From CAVQCJ01 sp963849365 (GTDB lineage: Bacteria > Actinomycetota > Actinomycetes > Prado026): a stretch of DNA of 64,000 bases. Both the position numbers and the translations under genes were made by a program. Shown here piece by piece: positions 60,335 to 64,000 of the stretch. The stretch covers positions 496,001 to 560,000 of the forward strand of contig CAWKHA010000003.1 in NCBI GenBank assembly GCA_963849365.1, given 5' to 3'. The first letter of the stretch is position 1. Each line of letters begins with the position of its first letter. Under the pieces are notes generated by a model, which was not told the DNA's origin, ran no database searches, and was given only the letters and a program-made list of their open reading frames with translations.

Positions 60335-62841
60335 TGCGGGTCCCCGTCTCCTGGCTGGCCGAGCACGTCGACATCCCCGCGGGGGCCTCGGCGCGCGAGC
60401 TGGCCGACGCGCTGCTGCGCGTGGGCCTCGAGGTGGAGACCGTCGAGGACGTGGGCGCGGACCTGGTCGGCGAGCTCGTGGTCGGGCGCGTGCTCGAGTA
60501 CACCGACGAGCCGCAGAGCAACGGCAAGACCATCCGGTGGTGCTCGGTGGACGTGGGCGCCTCCGAGCCGCGCGGCATCGTCTGCGGCGCGCACAACTTC
60601 GCCGCCGGTGACGCCGTCGTGGTCGCGCTGCCCGGCACGGTCCTGCCCGGCGGGTTCACCATCGCGGCCCGGAAGACGTACGGCCACGTGTCCGACGGCA
60701 TGATCTGCTCGGTCCGCGAGCTCGGCCTGGGCGAAGAGCACACCGGGATCCTCGTGCTGACCGACGGCGAGCTGGCCGGGGCGGCGCCGGGGGACGACGC
60801 GCGCGCCCTGCTCGGGCTGCCCGACGCCGTGCTGGACATCGCGGTCACGGCGGACCGCGGCTACTGCCTGTCGGTGCGGGGCGTGGCCCGCGAGCTCGCG
60901 GTGGCACTGGGTCTGCCGTACCGCGACCCGGCGGCACGCCCGCTGCCGCCGCCGGACGACGCGGGCTGGCCGGTGCGGGTCGAGGACGCGGCGGGGTGCG
61001 ACCGGTTCGTGGCGCGCACGGTGCTCGGCGTCGACCCGCGCGCGAACTCCCCGTTCTGGCTGCGCCAGCGCCTGTCGCTGGCCGGGATGCGTCCGATCGC
61101 GCTGGCCGTCGACGTCACCAACTACGTGATGCTCGAGCTGGGCCAGCCCATCCACGGGTACGACCGGGCGCGGCTGGACGGTGCGATCGTCGTCCGCCGG
61201 GCAGCCGCGCGGGAGAAGCTCGAGACCCTGGACGGCGCGACCCACGACCTGGACGCGGACGACCTGCTCATCGCGGACGGCTCCGGGCCGATCGGTGTCG
61301 CCGGCGTCATGGGCGGCGCGAGCACCGAGCTGTCGGAGGAGTCCGTGGACGTGGTGGTCGAGGCGGCCCACTTCGACCCGGTCGCGGTCGCCCGGTCCTC
61401 CCGCCGGCACCGGCTGTCCACCGAGGCCTCGCGCCGGTTCGAGCGCGGCGTGGACGACGCGCTCGCCCCGGCTGCCGCAGACCTGGTCGTCGAGCTGCTG
61501 GTGCGGCTGGGCGGCGGACGCGGCGATGCGGGAGTCACCGACATCGACCTGCGCGGCCCGCGGGCGCGGATCGAGCTGGACGTGGACTACCCCGCGCGGC
61601 TCGTCGGGCTCCCGCTGGCCGAGGCCGAGGTGCGCCACCACCTGGCCGCGGTCGGCTGCGTGCTCGGGGCGGACGGTTCCGGCGGGCCCGGGCGCCTGCT
61701 CGTCACGCCCCCGAGCTGGCGCCCCGACCTGGTCCAGCCGGCCGACCTGGTCGAGGAGGTCGCTCGCCTGCACGGCTACGAGTCCATCCCCTCCGTGCTG
61801 CCGGCGGTGCTGCCCGGCCATCACGAGGGGCTGCCGTACGCCGACGCGCTCGCCGCGGCCAGGGCGCTGGCCGGGCACGGGTACGTCGAGGTCCGGTCCT
61901 ACCCGTTCGGGTCGCAGGCGGCCCTCGACGGCCTCGGGCTGCCACCCGACGACGAGCGCCGCCGGGCGGTGCGGCTGGCGAACCCGCTGTCGGACGAGGA
62001 GCCGCTGCTGCGCACGACGTTGCTGCCCGGGCTGCTGGCGACGGCCCGTCGCAACGTGGGCCGGGGGATGCCCGACCTGGCCCTCTTCGAGACCGGCAGA
62101 GTATTCCGGCCCACGGCCGGCGCGCCTGCCGCCCCACGGCTACGGGTGGACCGCCGTCCGGGCGACGACGAGCTGGCGGCCCTGGACGCGGCCCTCCCGG
62201 ACCAGCCCGTGCACGTGGCCGTGGTGCTGACCGGCGCCCGCGAGCCCCGCGGGTGGTGGGGGCCGGGACGCGCGGCCGTCTGGGCCGACGCCGTCGAGGC
62301 CGTGCGGGTCCTGGCCGCCGGGCTCGACGTCCACGTGCGCGTGCGGGCCGCCGAGCGGGCTCCGTGGCACCCCGGCCGGTGCGCCGAGGTGCTCGTGGGT
62401 CACGGCGACGCCCAGCAGGTCGCCGGCTATGCGGGGGAGCTGCACCCGCGGGTGTGCGCGGCGCTCGGTCTGCCCGACCGCACGAGCGCCGCGGAGGTGG
62501 TCCTGCGGACCCTGGCAGCCCACCGCACACCGATCGAGCAGGCACCGCTCGTCTCGTCGTACCCCGCGGCCACGCAGGATGTCGCCCTCGTCGTCGCCGC
62601 GTCCGTGCCCGCCGCGACCGTCCAGGACGCCCTGCGCGAGGGTGCCGGGCCGCTGCTCGAGTCGGTCCGCCTCTTCGACGTCTACGTGGGTGACCAGGCC
62701 GGCGAGGGCCGCAAGTCGCTCGCGTTCGCGCTGCGCTTCCGCGCACCGGACCGGACCCTGACCGCGGAGGAGGCTGCCGCCGCCCGCGACGCCGCGGTCG
62801 CCGAGGCCGGACGGCGTACGGGCGCCGTGCTGCGCGGGTGA
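60334..62841 (+). CDS. pheT: Phenylalanyl-tRNA synthetase beta subunit
   Basis: The 835 residues carry the EMAP-type tRNA-binding domain (LVVGRVLEYTDEPQSNGKTI), B3/B4 editing domain (GQPIHGYDRARLDGAIVVRRA, GVMGGASTELSEESVDVVVE), B5 domain, the catalytic-like core (VRLANPLSDEEPLLRTTLLPGLL) and the C-terminal anticodon-binding fold (SSYPAATQDVALVV). Translationally coupled to pheS and overlapping the next gene by 4 nt. Confidence 0.97.
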   Translation: MRVPVSWLAEHVDIPAGASARELADALLRVGLEVETVEDVGADLVGELVVGRVLEYTDEPQSNGKTIRWCSVDVGASEPRGIVCGAHNFAAGDAVVVALPGTVLPGGFTIAARKTYGHVSDGMICSVRELGLGEEHTGILVLTDGELAGAAPGDDARALLGLPDAVLDIAVTADRGYCLSVRGVARELAVALGLPYRDPAARPLPPPDDAGWPVRVEDAAGCDRFVARTVLGVDPRANSPFWLRQRLSLAGMRPIALAVDVTNYVMLELGQPIHGYDRARLDGAIVVRRAAAREKLETLDGATHDLDADDLLIADGSGPIGVAGVMGGASTELSEESVDVVVEAAHFDPVAVARSSRRHRLSTEASRRFERGVDDALAPAAADLVVELLVRLGGGRGDAGVTDIDLRGPRARIELDVDYPARLVGLPLAEAEVRHHLAAVGCVLGADGSGGPGRLLVTPPSWRPDLVQPADLVEEVARLHGYESIPSVLPAVLPGHHEGLPYADALAAARALAGHGYVEVRSYPFGSQAALDGLGLPPDDERRRAVRLANPLSDEEPLLRTTLLPGLLATARRNVGRGMPDLALFETGRVFRPTAGAPAAPRLRVDRRPGDDELAALDAALPDQPVHVAVVLTGAREPRGWWGPGRAAVWADAVEAVRVLAAGLDVHVRVRAAERAPWHPGRCAEVLVGHGDAQQVAGYAGELHPRVCAALGLPDRTSAAEVVLRTLAAHRTPIEQAPLVSSYPAATQDVALVVAASVPAATVQDALREGAGPLLESVRLFDVYVGDQAGEGRKSLAFALRFRAPDRTLTAEEAAAARDAAVAEAGRRTGAVLRG

Positions 62842-63749
62842 CCGCTGCGGCCGGGATCCTGCTCACCGGCTACACCGGGCCGCCGGACCTGACCGCGGCC
62901 GCGGCGCTGGGCAGCTGGGTGCTCGACCCGGGCGGTCTGGCCCTGGTGCTGGCGCTCGGGATGCCGTACCTGCTGGCCGTGCGGCGGGTCCGGTCTGCGG
63001 GCGAGCGCTGGCCGCCGGGGCGGGTGGTCGGCTTCGGTGCCGGCCTGGTCGGTGTCGTGGTCGCGACCATGTCGTTCCTGGGCGTCTACGCGCACGTGCT
63101 GTTCTGGGTGACCGCCGTGCAGCTCGCCCTCCTGCTGACGGTGGTCCCGGTCCTGCTCTCGCTGGGTGCCCCGGTCTCGCTCGTGCGGACCACGTCGCAG
63201 ACCGCTGGAGCCCGGGCCGACCGGTGGCTGGCCTGGCCTGCGGTGCGGCTGCTGACCTTCCCGGTCGTGGCCGCGGCCGTGGTAGCTGCGGTGCCCTTCG
63301 TCGTCTACTTCACGCCGCTGTTCGAGGCGAGCCTGCGGTCGTGGCCGGTGTACTGGCTGCTGCACGCCGCGCTGCTCGCGGTGGGCCTCACGTTCTTCTG
63401 GCCGGTGCTCTCGGTGGACGGCGAGCCGCGGCTGCCGTACGCGGCCCTCGCTGCGGTCGTCCTCGTCGAGACTCTCGTGGACTCGGTCCCGGGCATCGTC
63501 CTGTGGCTGGGCACGCACGTCCTCGCCCGGGACTACTACCTCGAGGTGGCCCGACCGTGGGGCCGCTCGGCGCTGTCCGACCAGCGGTTCGGCGGAGTGA
63601 TGCTGTGGGGGATCGGCGAAGTGGTCGGTCTCCCGCTGCTGATGCTCGTGGTCGTGCAGTGGGTGCGCGCCGACGCGCGGGAGGCCGCGCGGATCGATGC
63701 CGAGCTGGACCGCGCCGAGCTCGAGCAGGGCGATCCAGGTATCGCATGA
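62838..63749 (+). CDS. Cytochrome c oxidase assembly protein, CtaG (Caa3_CtaG) type
   Basis: A 303-residue protein with about seven to eight membrane segments. Motifs fit the Caa3_CtaG family involved in copper delivery to haem-copper oxidases: VYAHVLFWVTAVQLALLLTVVPVLLSLGAP, VVYFTPLFEASLRS, HAALLAVGLTFFWPVL and DQRFGGVMLWGIGEV. The conserved His residues in YAHVLFW and LLHAALL could be copper ligands. The GTG overlaps the pheT stop. It complements the SCO1-like gene at 11401. Confidence 0.88.
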   Translation: MTAAAGILLTGYTGPPDLTAAAALGSWVLDPGGLALVLALGMPYLLAVRRVRSAGERWPPGRVVGFGAGLVGVVVATMSFLGVYAHVLFWVTAVQLALLLTVVPVLLSLGAPVSLVRTTSQTAGARADRWLAWPAVRLLTFPVVAAAVVAAVPFVVYFTPLFEASLRSWPVYWLLHAALLAVGLTFFWPVLSVDGEPRLPYAALAAVVLVETLVDSVPGIVLWLGTHVLARDYYLEVARPWGRSALSDQRFGGVMLWGIGEVVGLPLLMLVVVQWVRADAREAARIDAELDRAELEQGDPGIA

Positions 63750-63773
63750 ATATGCGTAGTCTGATATAAATGT
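63744..63773 (+). promoter_or_regulatory. ArgR operator (ARG boxes) overlapping the argC -10 box
   Basis: Two AT-rich half-palindromes, GCATGAATATGCG (63744-63756) and TGATATAAATGT (63762-63773), resemble the ARG-box pattern (AT)TGCAT-N-ATGCA. The second contains the -10-like TATAAA (63765-63770), 6 nt before the argC ATG. Arginine-bound ArgR would therefore block the promoter. It is the most AT-rich spot of the window. Confidence 0.75.
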
Positions 63774-63776
63774 CCC

Positions 63777-64000
63777 ATGGGGACGACGGTGTCGGTGGCC
63801 GGGGCCAGCGGCTACGCCGGTGGCGAGCTGCTGCGGCTGCTGCTGGGCCACCCCGGGCTCGAGCTCGGCGCGATCTGCGCCGGCAGCACGGCCGGTCGAC
63901 CGGTGACCGAGCTGCACCCCGGGCTGCTCCCGCTGGCCGGCCGCACCTTCGCACCCACGGACGTCGAGGTGCTCGCCGCGTCCGACCTGGTGTTCCTCGC
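63777..64000 (+). CDS. argC: N-acetyl-gamma-glutamyl-phosphate reductase, 3' partial
   Basis: Reduces N-acetylglutamyl phosphate in arginine synthesis. Only 74 codons are in the window: the NADP-binding start TVSVAGASGYAGGELLRLLL, then GHPGLELGAICAGSTAG and HPGLLPLAGRTF are diagnostic. The ATG at 63777 has no ribosome site and follows the -10 box by 6 nt, so it is probably leaderless. The rest of the arginine operon presumably lies to the right. Confidence 0.95.
   Translation, partial: MGTTVSVAGASGYAGGELLRLLLGHPGLELGAICAGSTAGRPVTELHPGLLPLAGRTFAPTDVEVLAASDLVFL

Overview
The window is a gene-dense, very GC-rich stretch of an actinobacterial chromosome. The evidence is the mIHF gene, a BldD-type regulator with its c-di-GMP signature, a TIGR03085-family gene beside hisI, the HGxxPAAW small membrane protein in the trp cluster, a helicase-dead PriA, and many GTG starts and 4-nt gene overlaps. 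The order is that of core Actinomycetes, and I would guess a Frankiales/Geodermatophilales-like lineage without being sure. Almost everything is housekeeping biosynthesis on the plus strand. No tRNA, rRNA, CRISPR array, insertion sequence or prophage was seen.

Layout. 1-2630: hisF (cut by the window edge), a methyltransferase, a TIGR03085 protein and hisI. 2583-3521: the wreck of a proline-rich membrane protein gene with many indels. 3659-11271: tryptophan genes trpE, trpC, trpB and trpA, with two small membrane-protein genes and a two-component system between trpE and trpC. 11401-15064: an envelope thiol-redox and lipoprotein block (SCO1/SenC, MauE/DoxX, DsbA-like, Lgt, a lipoprotein). 15130-22560: glutamate synthase gltBD and pyk. 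22675-33551: bldD divergent from a complete pyrimidine operon pyrR-pyrB-pyrC-carA-carB-pyrK-pyrD-pyrF. 33592-45240: mihF, gmk, rpoZ, coaBC, an AbiEi-like gene with a truncated nuclease domain, metK, priA, a HAD hydrolase, def, fmt, rsmB and rpe. 45138-48767: an FMN riboswitch and ribD-ribE-ribBA-ribH. 48778-49892: hisE-hisG. 49918-54787: an esterase-like gene and a molybdo-hydroxylase maturation set (CoxD, CoxE, XdhC/CoxF, MocA-like) without structural subunits. 54798-62841: an SseB-like gene, infC-rpmI-rplT, a SpoU methyltransferase, an orphan histidine kinase, and pheS-pheT. 62838-64000: a CtaG-like protein and the start of argC with an ArgR-type operator.

Regulation readable in the DNA: an FMN riboswitch with a possible Shine-Dalgarno-masking helix; a PyrR-binding hairpin abutting the pyrR ribosome site; a terminator-like hairpin in the infC leader and an ATC start for infC; an ARG box at argC; and about ten genes with a TANNNT-like -10 box 6-7 nt before the start codon, implying leaderless transcripts.

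The most unusual material is a dispersed family of palindromes sharing GATCnTGAG arms (1321, 22581, 27423, 45006) plus two other long hairpins around hisI. One copy splits carA from carB. Another sits in the 3' end of rpe, whose reading frame now runs through the palindrome and stops inside the FMN riboswitch. hisI likewise reads through a hairpin. Separately, gltB carries three single-base insertions within 210 nt that cancel out, and the 2583-3521 gene has about ten indels but otherwise healthy codons. These two patches may be real decay or local sequence errors.
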